Positions 26,252 through 34,870 of a stretch of DNA of 64,000 bases are shown piece by piece. The stretch spans positions 930,001 to 994,000 of the forward strand of contig CP043547.1 in NCBI GenBank assembly GCA_009664345.1, written 5' to 3'. The notes below the pieces were generated by a model, which did not search any database, was not told the DNA's origin, and saw only the letters and a list, made by a program, of their open reading frames with translations. Each line of letters starts with the position of its first letter. The stretch's first letter is position 1. Both the position numbers and the translations under genes were made by a program. This stretch comes from Planctomycetales bacterium 10988 (GTDB lineage: Bacteria > Planctomycetota > Planctomycetia > Pirellulales > Pb10988).

Positions 26252-26995
26252 ACGTTTCTGGCTTTGGGACAGACCTTGAGGATCGCCGCGGCGACCGGAC
26301 TTTGTCTTGCACAGATCGGAGAGTTTGCTTTTGTGCTTGGTTCGATCGGTCGAACAAGCGGGGTGGTCTCAGAAGGGGTCTATGCCCTGGTGGTTTCGGC
26401 GGCGATTGTCTCCTTCTTTCTGAGTGCGTTTCTTGTGCCGCTTGCCCCGCGTTTTGGGAATTGGCTGACAAGTCTGTTAGGGGTGCAAGCTCGAATTATC
26501 GAAGAAACAGAGGCCTCGCATATTCCTCCGGAGGTGCTTATCATCGGGTTTGGCCCTGCCGGCCAGATCGCAGCCCGACCTTTGATCGACCAGGGAATTC
26601 GCGTGGCGGTAATCGACATGAATCATAGCGGAACACAAAAGGCCAAGGAGTTGGGTTTCGCAGCAGAACTTGGCGACGCCACGCAAAGTGAGGTGTTAGA
26701 GCATGCTCGACTGCGGGACTGCAAGGCGGTGGTCATCACCATCCCTTACCACAAAGCGGCCCTCACGATTTTGCATCACGCCCGGAAATATGCCCCGCAG
26801 GCCCAGGTGATCGTCCGATCGCGTTATGAACTCTATTCCAATGATTTCTTCGATGCCGGCGCACATGCGGTTGCAGGCGATGAACATCAAGTTGGAGAAA
26901 GCCTCGCCACGCATCTAGTCAGTTGGTTAGAAGAACGAAAATCAGATGCAACTCCCAAGCATGACTCCACCCCATCCGATACAGAAGAAAGCTAA
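26252..26995 (+). pseudogene. C-terminal remnant of a KefB/KefC-like K+/H+ antiporter
   Basis: The frame is open from 26252, after a TGA. It begins within the last membrane helices of a cation/proton antiporter (GLCLAQIGEFAFVLGSIGRT, ALVVSAAIVSFFLSAFLVPL). A complete regulatory TrkA-N/RCK domain follows (VLIIGFGPAGQIAARPLIDQ, GDATQSEVLEHARLRDCKAV) and a short helical tail. Full family members have about 380 further residues of membrane domain in front, which are absent. A TTG at 26264 is the only candidate start, so no functional transporter is expected. A free-standing RCK domain could still be made. The loss lies next to the IS-rich scar at 27-29 kb. Confidence 0.75.
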
Positions 26996-27005
26996 TTCGG
27001 TGGTA

Positions 27006-27641
27006 TTAGGAGCATTGTAAAATCATCCAAACATTCTGAAATACTCGATTCCGAAGATCTTTTTTACGAATCCAAAAATAGAGTCGTCCGGCATCTCCCC
27101 ACATCCAACCAAGCTTCTCAAACTCGGAATCGAGTTGAAGCAACAATTGCCGATCTTTCGCTGCCTGATCAATCTCTTCGTCGGTGGGGTCTTCATCATC
27201 CGAAGATTCCTCACAGAAAAGCCACTTGTACGCTGCTGCACAATCGAATTTCATATCTGCTTGAATCGATTGAGGATGACCCAATAGGCGGTTATGCAAA
27301 TCATATACAGAACCGATCATGAATTCGAGTAACTCTGAGTAGTTATCGTAGACCGGGCCATAATCAAGGTCTTCAAGCTCTTTGGGTAAAGTAACTTCGA
27401 GGGACAAATCAAGAGCCACCGGCTTAAAGACCCTTTCATCATTAAGTTCGCTCGGGGCTGTTGTATGGGAGAGCTGCTCTTCCGGGCCATCGAAAAATAG
27501 AACACGAAAGCCTTCCTTGTCTTCAGGATTATAGCCCCAAGCCTTATATACGGCATCGCAGAAAAAATAAAGTATCCCTCTTTTAGGAAAGCCTTCAGGA
27601 TGCCAGGGCAATTCTTGCAAATTGATCTGGGCTATAAAGCT
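27006..27641 (-). pseudogene. DUF1963 (YwqG-like) gene truncated at its 5' end by an IS relic
   Basis: The C-terminal 204 residues carry typical DUF1963 marks: LPWHPEGFPKRGILYFFCD, LLLQLDSEFEKLGWMWGDAG and RLYFWIRKKDL. Reading upstream past the first possible start gives SFIAQINLQELP in the same frame, which is the family consensus, so the real protein began further upstream. That frame stops matching at 27641, exactly where sequence related to the end of an IS5-family element begins (27643). The missing N-terminus is about 60-80 residues in the family. It is therefore a disrupted gene rather than a short protein. Confidence 0.75.
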
Positions 27642-27642
27642 T

Positions 27643-27846
27643 AGAACCTTTGGTCAGAACTGATCTTTGCGAATTTCTCTGATTATGGAGAATGCCCCTT
27701 TTTTCCACGGAGGGGACTCGCATAGCTGGCAGACTTTTGACAGACGAACTTTGGACGGAGATCGAACCCCTCTTTCCGATTTACCGCCGTTCTCACATGG
27801 GAGGACGGACCCGGTGCAGAACCGCACGGTCTTCACCTGCGTCTTC
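27643..27846 (+). mobile_element. IS5-family relic, 5' end only
   Basis: This 204-base segment matches, read in the opposite sense, the right-hand end of the complete element at 61613-62504. The shared parts include the terminus AGARCCTKTGGTCAGAACTG, the untranslated front with CCACGGAGG, and the first codons of the transposase. A one-base insertion (four G in place of three) shifts the frame near the transposase start. Homology ends near 27846 within the codons for VFTCVF, so the rest of the element has been lost. Confidence 0.8.
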
Positions 27847-27849
27847 TAA

Positions 27850-28181
27850 GGCATAAGCAGTACCGTATCCCCGCCTATGCCGAAGGTCACTTTTTGAGAA
27901 CAGCTAGTGGAAAAAAGCGGTTGAAAGCCGTGATTCGGATACAAAAAGGCACCCACTCTGAGAACGACCGTTTTTAAATCGTTTTTCTAAAAAACGAGCC
28001 ACCAAAATCAAGCCGATCCGAGGCGGCAAAAAATCAGAACTCCACGTAGAAGCGAGATACCAGCACCATGAGCAAGCGAGGCGAAATACTGAAGTACAAC
28101 CTGAGCACATCGGGCAAAGACCGGCTCCAGTGGTTAGACCCAGTTATTGACTTATGTCCTTCTCTCCGTTCAAGTTAAGGG
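27850..28181. other. Unassigned sequence between two IS relics
   Basis: About 330 bases hold no gene that I can support. A run of AAAAACG-type short inverted sequence occurs near 27970-28005 (CGTTTTTAAATCGTTTTTC against AAAAAACG). It probably consists of leftovers of mobile elements. Confidence 0.35.
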
Positions 28182-28862
28182 ATGAATACCACACGCCAAC
28201 CCTATCCCAGTGATGTTTCCGACGAGCAATGGGAGTTTCTCGTCTCCTATCTCACCCTCCTTCGCGACGCCGTTCCGCAGCGGGAGTATCCCTTGCTCGA
28301 GCTGTTCATCGGCCTGCGTTATGTCGTGCGAACGGGCTGCCAGTGGCTGCTCTTGCCGCATGATTTTCCGCCTTGGACAGCCGTCTATCAGCAGGCCCGT
28401 CGCTGGGTGCAGGCCGGGGTGTTCGAGACGATTTGCCATGACTTGCGGGTGCTCTTGCGGTTGGCGAGTCAGCGAAACGCGGACCCTTCGGCGGCGGTGC
28501 TCGACGGTCGCATGCTGCAATCGACGCCGGAGAGCGGCCCGCGAAGTGGCTACGATGGACACAAGAAGAAAAAGGGGTAGAAGGTCCATCTTGCCAAGGA
28601 TACGTTGGGAAATTTGCTGGCATTGAAGATTACTGCGGCCAACGAGCACGGGATCGAACTGCAGATCGTGCGGCACCCCGAAGCCAAACGCGGCTTCCTG
28701 CTGTTGCCTCGTCGTTGGGTGGAGCGGACGTTTGCTTGGCTAGGGCGTTCCCGTCGCCTGGCCCGCGACTACGAACGTCTGGCTAGCCTTCGTGGCAATC
28801 CTGCTGGCAAGAATTCTCACCGGAGGTACATGACAGCCTCTAGTGAAAAAAATCGAATTTGA
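28182..28862 (+). pseudogene. IS5-family transposase remnant with stop codon and internal deletion
   Basis: The N-terminal part is a typical small IS5-family transposase (PYPSDVSDEQWEFLVSYLTL, GLRYVVRTGCQWLLLPHDFP, WTAVYQQARRW). The reading frame meets a TAG at 28578-28580, where the family has a coding triplet before KVHLA (a CAG to TAG change would explain it). After [12 protein letters not shown] the central catalytic block is missing, and the frame jumps to the C-terminal end ([20 protein letters not shown]). No functional protein can be made. It lies near another IS5-type relic. Confidence 0.8.
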
Positions 28863-28880
28863 GACAAGCTTTGAATACGA

Positions 28881-29720
28881 TTAGTAACTGTCTCGAATCG
28901 AAAAATGAACCGGGGCCAAGACGGTAAAAGGCACAGGAACCCCGCCACGTTTAGCAGGCTCCCCACGCCAGGTTTTGACCCCGTTGAGTGCCGCTTGATC
29001 CATTTCGGGATAGCCGGAGGATTGAAAGACCTCCGTTTTGGAGATACGCCCCTCTGTATCAATCAACGCCTTGATAATTACCTGCCCTTCGATTCCGCGA
29101 GCCAACAAATTAGATGGATATTCCGGAGGCGGACGGTAATTAATCGCCGGTTTGGCCAACGCACCGGTTTGCTTTTGAGAGGCCACCGATTCGAGAATCG
29201 GAATCGCCTGAATATCAACTTTTGCCTTTCCGGCCAGCGGATTGACCTCCGACTTTTTCTTTTCCAGAACGGGTTCTTCGACCGGTTCCTCAACCTTTTC
29301 GACCTCTTCCTCAACTTCCTCTTTCCGATCCAGCTCGACCTTTTTCAAAGGAGCCATAGCGATATTCTCACGCACTGGGCTTCGCTTAATGGGAACGAGG
29401 TTGTGTTTCGCTTTCTGAATTTTCGGAGCGTCGAAGACCCTCGGGGCTGCCATCGGAGGCGGGACTTTCGCCAGTTCCTCAATCACCGGTTGCATTTCTT
29501 CTTTGACTTCCCGCTCTTTTCGCTGCTGTTGAACAGGCGTAATGCGTTGCAAACTGACAGAGGTCTTACCGCTTTGCACCGGATCAAGCCGAGGAATTTC
29601 CGTCATATTTAAGCCGAGGACTCCCCAAAGGTAGTGGAAACCCACATGCCCCAGCAAGCTACAAGCGAGGAAAAACACGAAGAAGAATTGACGAAAAATC
29701 GCTCCCGATTCATTCAGCAC
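28881..29720 (-). CDS. TonB-family energy transducer
   Basis: The protein of about 279 residues has one N-terminal membrane helix (FRQFFFVFFLACSLLGHVGF), a long periplasmic linker rich in Pro, Lys and Glu (KKVELDRKEEVEEEVEKVEE in part), and a C-terminal TonB domain (YPSNLLARGIEGQVIIKALI, then VFQSSGYPEMDQAALNGVKT). The start used is a GTG at 29720, with AAGGA about ten bases upstream; a TTG at 29738 is also possible. TonB transmits the proton-motive force to outer-membrane transporters. The ExbB and ExbD genes are divergent, 400 bases away, so all three parts of the motor are here. Confidence 0.85.
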   Translation of the reverse strand: MLNESGAIFRQFFFVFFLACSLLGHVGFHYLWGVLGLNMTEIPRLDPVQSGKTSVSLQRITPVQQQRKEREVKEEMQPVIEELAKVPPPMAAPRVFDAPKIQKAKHNLVPIKRSPVRENIAMAPLKKVELDRKEEVEEEVEKVEEPVEEPVLEKKKSEVNPLAGKAKVDIQAIPILESVASQKQTGALAKPAINYRPPPEYPSNLLARGIEGQVIIKALIDTEGRISKTEVFQSSGYPEMDQAALNGVKTWRGEPAKRGGVPVPFTVLAPVHFSIRDSY

Positions 29721-29738
29721 AAGGAAAATCCTTATCAA

Positions 29739-30126
29739 TGGAAGTTGGTTCGGAGTGCGTTGGAACTTCTTTGAATTTCCGCTGGCAGCTTTTTCAAGTT
29801 TAAAAAGTCTACCAGGGAAAGAAGGAGGAAAGCCGAGTCGGAGACGGAAAGCCGTTTACTGAAGTTAGACGTAGTAATTGATTCAATTAAAAATTTAGAC
29901 CATTCCCAGAGGAATGATGCGTAACAATTCACACGGTGAGAGGATTAAGGAAGCCAGCTACCAGAAAGAACCGGAAATGATTCTGTTTGGCGGAATCGCC
30001 TCCTTGACAGTTCTTGAGTGGCTGCCCAAGATAACTATCATGAGATTGAGTCTCATTATCACAATTTCTATTGCCTACGCAAGCACTCACGCCAAAGTTC
30101 TCCCATTTTTTAAAGTGAATTGACGC
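29739..30126. other. Divergent intergenic region between tonB- and exbB-like genes
   Basis: It must contain the promoters for both directions. An open plus-strand run at 29914-30123 has one hydrophobic stretch (LSLIITISIAYASTH), but I do not consider it a convincing gene. No operator was recognised. Confidence 0.4.
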
Positions 30127-30864
30127 ATGTTTTGGGGACAAAACCTCTACCAACTACTTTTGCGAGGCGGCCCCTTTATGTGGCCGTTAGTAATCTGCTC
30201 GGTCTTTGCCGTGGCGATTGCTTTGGAACGGCTCGTCGTCTTCATGTTTCGCAGTCCCCCGATGCAAACTCGTTCTTTATTGCAAAAATTGAATCAATTG
30301 CTGGAAAAAGGGGAAGAAGACAAGGCCGTTAAGGCTGTGCAAACTGCTCGAGGGCCAGTCGCTAGAGTGGTGGAATGCCTCTTCTTTTATCGTAACAAGC
30401 CTCCAAAGCTCCGCGACGAAATCGTCAATCGCGAGGCTTCTCAGCAACTTGCGATCTTGGAAACGCGTCTCAACTGGCTGGCGACAATCGGCCATCTTTC
30501 TCCAATGTTGGGGCTTTTGGGAACCGTTGCCGGATTGATTAGCTGCTTTCATAGCATCGAACTACAAGGGGGACAGGTGCAGCCTGGGGACTTGGCGTCT
30601 GGAATTTGGCAGGCCCTGTTGACGACGGTCTTCGGGCTTTGTGTGGCTCTGCCGAGTTTGGCGACTTATCAATTTTTTGATCGCTGGGCAGGAAATGTTG
30701 CTTTGCAAATGCAGTGGGCAGTCTCCTATTTGCATGAGTGGCTAAATATCGAGCCAGACTCTAGCGAAGAATCTTTCCCGCAGGGAGAAGAGCCTAACGA
30801 ACTCGACGATGAACCCGAACACGAATCGGTGAAATCAAAAGAAGTTGGCGTTTCAGTAGAATAA
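30127..30864 (+). CDS. exbB: ExbB/TolQ/MotA-family proton channel protein
   Basis: The 245-residue protein has three membrane helices. The first is LLLRGGPFMWPLVICSVFAV. Two lie in the C-terminal half: GHLSPMLGLLGTVAGLISCF, with the family motif GLLGTVxG, and GIWQALLTTVFGLCVALPSL, which lines the proton path. A cytoplasmic loop separates the first helix from the other two. The acidic C-terminus is variable. It is directly followed by exbD, and with the divergent TonB gene forms a complete energy-transduction unit for outer-membrane uptake. Confidence 0.9.
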   Translation: MFWGQNLYQLLLRGGPFMWPLVICSVFAVAIALERLVVFMFRSPPMQTRSLLQKLNQLLEKGEEDKAVKAVQTARGPVARVVECLFFYRNKPPKLRDEIVNREASQQLAILETRLNWLATIGHLSPMLGLLGTVAGLISCFHSIELQGGQVQPGDLASGIWQALLTTVFGLCVALPSLATYQFFDRWAGNVALQMQWAVSYLHEWLNIEPDSSEESFPQGEEPNELDDEPEHESVKSKEVGVSVE

Positions 30865-30940
30865 GATTCGCAGAGAACTTTGAAATTCTCCCTTTCCTCC
30901 CCTTTTGATTTGTGTTTTTTCGGTTGCCAGGAGCGCACAA

Positions 30941-31336
30941 GTGAAGATCACTCGGTCACGAAAACCTTCCCTTCAGGTGGATATGAGCCCCTTGATCGAC
31001 TGTGTTTTCCAGCTTCTTATCTTCTTTATGCTTAGCTCGACCTTCTTGACTCCGGCGATTTCTTTAACCCTGCCAGAAGCGGAAAGTGGAGAAGCGGATC
31101 AAAACCAAGAAATCATGGTGACCATCAGCGAAGAAGGGAAGATTTTCGTCAATAAAGACCCGGTGGAACTTGATACCCTGGAAGCCCATCTACGCGAAAA
31201 ACTTTCCCAATCCACCAAGCAAACGATTACTCTGCGTGGCGATGAAAAAATGCCGTACGAATATTTCGTACGTGCCTTGGATGCCGCTGAACGAAGTGGG
31301 GCCATTCACGTCAACGTAGCCCATCAAAATCCGTAA
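30941..31336 (+). CDS. exbD: ExbD/TolR-family protein
   Basis: The 131-residue protein starts at a GTG preceded by CAGGAG; an earlier ATG at 30905 lacks such a site and adds an unusual N-terminus. It has a short basic front, then LQVDMSPLIDCVFQLLIFFM, one membrane helix in which the Asp of the PLIDC motif carries protons. A periplasmic domain follows (VTISEEGKIFVNKDPVEL, RGDEKMPYEYFVRALDAAER). It lies 76 bases after exbB and the two surely act together. Confidence 0.9.
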   Translation: MKITRSRKPSLQVDMSPLIDCVFQLLIFFMLSSTFLTPAISLTLPEAESGEADQNQEIMVTISEEGKIFVNKDPVELDTLEAHLREKLSQSTKQTITLRGDEKMPYEYFVRALDAAERSGAIHVNVAHQNP

Positions 31337-31422
31337 TCCGTAGCCCACGGCCATCTTGCTGTCACGAAGCACTTCGAATCTAATAAAGCAAAACGATCAA
31401 AGCTTTTTAGAGAAATTAAGCG

Positions 31423-32436
31423 ATGGCTTCCTATTCTTTTCGATCTCACCTCAAGCGGTACGGTCCCGAGGCTCGCTATCCTCAACCATCGCTTGACCAG
31501 GCATTCAGCTATTGTCAGCAACTCGCTCTCTCCCATTATGAAAACTTTGCCGTTGTCAACCACTTGGTACCGAGCGAGTTACGTCGATATCTCTATCCCA
31601 TTTATGCCTACTGCCGGTGGGCGGATGACTTGGCGGATGAAGTTGAAGAAATTGCCGAAAGCCTTGCCTTCCTTGATTGGTGGGAGCAAGAATTAAAAGC
31701 GTGTTTCTCTGGAACAGCCAAGCATCCTGTCATGGTCGCCTTGCTGGAGACGATTCAGAAGTTACCTTTTGAACAGGGTGATTTTCTCGACCTATTGACT
31801 GCCTTTCGACAAGATCAACAAACCTTCCGTTATGACACCCCTCAAGAAGTTGCGGATTACTGTCGCTTTTCGGCCAATCCGGTTGGTAGAATGATTCTCC
31901 ACCTAGCAGGCTATTCGCAAGAAGATTTAAACACAAACCATAAAATGTTAACACAATCGTCGGACCTTATTTGTACCGGCTTACAGTTAGTCAATTTTCT
32001 ACAAGATGTACCTACTGATTTAAAAAAAGGACGCATCTATCTTCCTGGCTCGACAATGGAAAATTTTGGAGTGAATGAAAAGGACCTTTCACAACAAAAG
32101 CATTATGAAGCAATGAAAGGGCTACTCGCCGAAGAGGCTGATCGTGCGGAATGTTATTTTCTGCTCGGGCTAGAGAAAATTTCTACACCCGTTTATTGGC
32201 TTCGTAGAGACATGGAGTTTTTCGCCCGATGTGGTTTGGCTGTACTCGAAAACCTCAAGAAACACAACTATAATATCTGGTTAAAACATTTAAAAATTTC
32301 AGGTCGAAAAAAGCTTCAATGTTATTGCAGTGCCAGCCTCCGTGCGTATTGGAATTCTTCAGCAATACGACAGTCAGAAAGGGAACTACTAAAAACATTG
32401 CTTGCACGTTTTGATCAAGAGGGAGTGTTGTTTTAA
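31423..32436 (+). CDS. hpnC: Squalene synthase HpnC (hydroxysqualene synthase)
   Basis: The 337-residue protein belongs to the squalene/phytoene synthase fold. The first Asp-rich motif D68-D-L-A-D72 is in YAYCRWADDLADE. The second lies in LQLVNFLQDVPTDLKKGRIY. HpnC hydrolyses presqualene diphosphate to hydroxysqualene, the second step of the three-enzyme route farnesyl diphosphate to squalene. The order hpnC-hpnD-hpnE downstream strongly supports the assignment. The C-terminus is extended with a basic helix (KKHNYNIWLKHLKISGRKKL). Confidence 0.9.
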   Translation: MASYSFRSHLKRYGPEARYPQPSLDQAFSYCQQLALSHYENFAVVNHLVPSELRRYLYPIYAYCRWADDLADEVEEIAESLAFLDWWEQELKACFSGTAKHPVMVALLETIQKLPFEQGDFLDLLTAFRQDQQTFRYDTPQEVADYCRFSANPVGRMILHLAGYSQEDLNTNHKMLTQSSDLICTGLQLVNFLQDVPTDLKKGRIYLPGSTMENFGVNEKDLSQQKHYEAMKGLLAEEADRAECYFLLGLEKISTPVYWLRRDMEFFARCGLAVLENLKKHNYNIWLKHLKISGRKKLQCYCSASLRAYWNSSAIRQSERELLKTLLARFDQEGVLF

Positions 32437-32485
32437 ATAGAACATGTTAAAGAATGATTGATGTTTCTCACTATCTAGGTTTCTT

Positions 32486-33385
32486 ATGTCCGCTTCGTCC
32501 TTGGATTCTAGCTACCGTTATTGTCGAAAAATAACACAAAAGGTTGCGGGAAATTTTTCTTATTCCTTTTGGACGTTACCCTATCATCAGCGAAGGGCAA
32601 TGGAAGCGGTCTATACCTATTTTTTCGAAACCGATGAAATTGGAGACAATCAAGTTCATACACTCATTCAAAAAAAAGAAAACTTACAACGGTGGAAAAA
32701 GTCTCTTGAAAACGCAATCAATGGAACGTTTACTTCTCAGATGCACCCTGCTTTGAAAGATAGCATCGATCGCTTTCATATTCCTCCTCAATATTTCTTT
32801 GAAGTCATTCAGGGAGTAGAGCAGGATTTAGAAAAAGATCGTTACAAAACTTTTCAAGAGTTAAAACAGTATTGTCATCTCGTTGCTTCCTCGGTTGGTG
32901 CAGTTTGTATTCACATTTGGGGATTTCAAGGAACTGATGCCTCCCAATTCGCGGAAGATTGTGGGGTCGCCCTGCAATTGACGAATATCCTCAGAGATAT
33001 ACAAGAAGACTTCAACAGAGATAGAATTTATTTACCTCAAGAGGACCTCGATCGCTTCAATTATTCAACTGAAGATTTGCAATCAAAAACAATCAATCCT
33101 GCCTTTCGCCAATTGATACAATTTCAAGTTGATCGTACTAAAGAATTTTATCAATCTGGAGCGTTGTTAACTTCTTGTCTAAATACAAAATCCCTACCGG
33201 TTTTCCAGGCGATGATTCGTATTTATTATCAACTCTTGCTTTCCATAGAAAAACATCCAGAGCAAATTTTTCAATCGAGAGTTCGACTGTCTCCTTTAAA
33301 AAAATGGCAGATCGCCATTGACAGTCTCTGGGGAAAATATACTGGTAGAAAAATTTGGCTGGGAGAACTCCAGCGTGAAGTCTGA
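32486..33385 (+). CDS. hpnD: Presqualene diphosphate synthase HpnD
   Basis: The 299-residue protein belongs to the squalene synthase family. The first Asp-rich motif is a variant, TDEIGD at 49-54, in which the second Asp is replaced by Glu. The second motif is in LTNILRDIQEDFNRDRIYLP. The start carries SYRYCRKITQKVAGNFSYSF, a family front. It makes presqualene diphosphate from two farnesyl diphosphates. Only 49 bases separate it from hpnC, and its last 11 bases overlap hpnE, so the trio is coexpressed. Confidence 0.9.
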   Translation: MSASSLDSSYRYCRKITQKVAGNFSYSFWTLPYHQRRAMEAVYTYFFETDEIGDNQVHTLIQKKENLQRWKKSLENAINGTFTSQMHPALKDSIDRFHIPPQYFFEVIQGVEQDLEKDRYKTFQELKQYCHLVASSVGAVCIHIWGFQGTDASQFAEDCGVALQLTNILRDIQEDFNRDRIYLPQEDLDRFNYSTEDLQSKTINPAFRQLIQFQVDRTKEFYQSGALLTSCLNTKSLPVFQAMIRIYYQLLLSIEKHPEQIFQSRVRLSPLKKWQIAIDSLWGKYTGRKIWLGELQREV

Positions 33386-34799
33386 CACGACGGAATCGAA
33401 AAGTGCCCTGACAATCGGCATTGTTGGAGGAGGCTTAGCCGGTATTGCTGCCGCGGTTCGATTAAGCCAGCAAGGTTTTAAAGTCAGCCTATTTGAAGCG
33501 AAGCGTCAGTTAGGGGGAAGGGCTGGTTCGCTTTACGACAAAGCTTCTTCACAATGGATTGATCATTGTCAGCATGTCAGTATGGGATGTTGTACGAATT
33601 ATAATGACTTCTGTCAGCAGATTGGTTTTGACCATTCTTTTACTTGGTCGGATACTCTTTATTTTATTCAACAACCTCAACAAGTTTTTCATTTTCGGGC
33701 GAGTCAATATTTACCCGCTCCACTTCATCTTGCGCCTGCGCTTTGGAACTTAAAGTTTTTATCCATTCGTGAGCGAATTTCCATTGCTCTCGCGATGGAG
33801 AAACTGGCAAGACAACCTTCCAATATTAAACAAACAATGGATGTTTGGCTCAACAACAAAAAGCAAAGCCAACAAACAATTAAACAGTTTTGGTTTCCTG
33901 TTCTTGTGAGTGCGTTGTCAGAATCCTTAGATCGCATTTCCGTTTCGATGGCAAGAAAAGTTTTTGTTGATGGAATGATGTGCAATCGGCAAGCGTATCC
34001 GTTAGCGATTCCCAATTTGTCACTTTCAGAACTTTATGGAGAAAGATTAATCTCTTGGCTTACAGATCATCGCGTTGCACTTTTTTTGCAATCACCTGTT
34101 CGAAGGATTGAAAGGTTGGATGATCTATGGAAAGTCAAGTTTTCCATAGATCAAAGTCAAAGTTTTCAACATCTCATCCTTGCTTTACCGTGGCATCGAG
34201 TGTCAGATCTCTATCCGACTAATTTAAGTGATACAAATTGTGACTTTTTTAAGAGCTGCTCAAAGTTAGAATCTTCGGCCATTACCAGTGTTCATGTTTG
34301 GGTAGATCGACCTATTACGGAACTTCCGCATGTGGTGATTGTGGGGCGTCTTTCGCAATGGTTGTTTGCTAGGCCTCAGCAGGATTCTGCTTCAGATCAA
34401 TCGGGATTTTATTATCAGGTTGTTATCAGTGCTTCACGGGAGATTGCCAAACTTTCTCGCTCTGAAATATTTCAACTTGTATGGAGAGAATTGTGTGAAT
34501 TATTTCCTCAAGCCAAAGAAGCAAATTGTTTACATTCTCGTGTGCTCACTCAAGCAGATGCTGTTTTTTCTCCACTTCCAACAGTGAATGAGAAACGTCC
34601 TCCGCAGAAGACTCCTCTTCCAGGATTCTATTTAGCAGGAGATTGGACGCAAACGGGTTGGCCGGCGACGATGGAAGGTGCGGTGAGAAGTGGATATTTG
34701 GCTGCTGATTATGTACTCGAAGCTGAAGGGCGTTCCGCTCTGGGCCTCGTTCCGGACCTACCTGCGGAAGGCTTGATGAAGTGGATAGCATCTTCCTGA
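33375..34799 (+). CDS. hpnE: Squalene-associated FAD-dependent desaturase HpnE
   Basis: The 474-residue protein starts at a GTG inside the hpnD end (11-base overlap), with GGGAGAA upstream. It has a flavin-binding N-terminus (IVGGGLAGIAAAVRLSQQGF), the amine-oxidase GG motif (GGRAGSLYD), and a C-terminal FAD signature (PGFYLAGDWTQTGWPATMEG). It reduces hydroxysqualene to squalene. The gene set gives squalene for hopanoids, sterols or related lipids; no squalene-hopene cyclase is in the window. Confidence 0.9.
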   Translation: MKSDTTESKSALTIGIVGGGLAGIAAAVRLSQQGFKVSLFEAKRQLGGRAGSLYDKASSQWIDHCQHVSMGCCTNYNDFCQQIGFDHSFTWSDTLYFIQQPQQVFHFRASQYLPAPLHLAPALWNLKFLSIRERISIALAMEKLARQPSNIKQTMDVWLNNKKQSQQTIKQFWFPVLVSALSESLDRISVSMARKVFVDGMMCNRQAYPLAIPNLSLSELYGERLISWLTDHRVALFLQSPVRRIERLDDLWKVKFSIDQSQSFQHLILALPWHRVSDLYPTNLSDTNCDFFKSCSKLESSAITSVHVWVDRPITELPHVVIVGRLSQWLFARPQQDSASDQSGFYYQVVISASREIAKLSRSEIFQLVWRELCELFPQAKEANCLHSRVLTQADAVFSPLPTVNEKRPPQKTPLPGFYLAGDWTQTGWPATMEGAVRSGYLAADYVLEAEGRSALGLVPDLPAEGLMKWIASS

Positions 34800-34870
34800 G
34801 GCATCCTTTATGCTGATCCTTTGCAAAATAGAAACAGGCAAGAACATATCATCTATAGAGGAGTCGTAAA

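Noticed and set aside
29914-30123. 69-codon frame ahead of exbB
   Set aside because: No ribosome site and no homology pattern; it lies where divergent promoters are expected.
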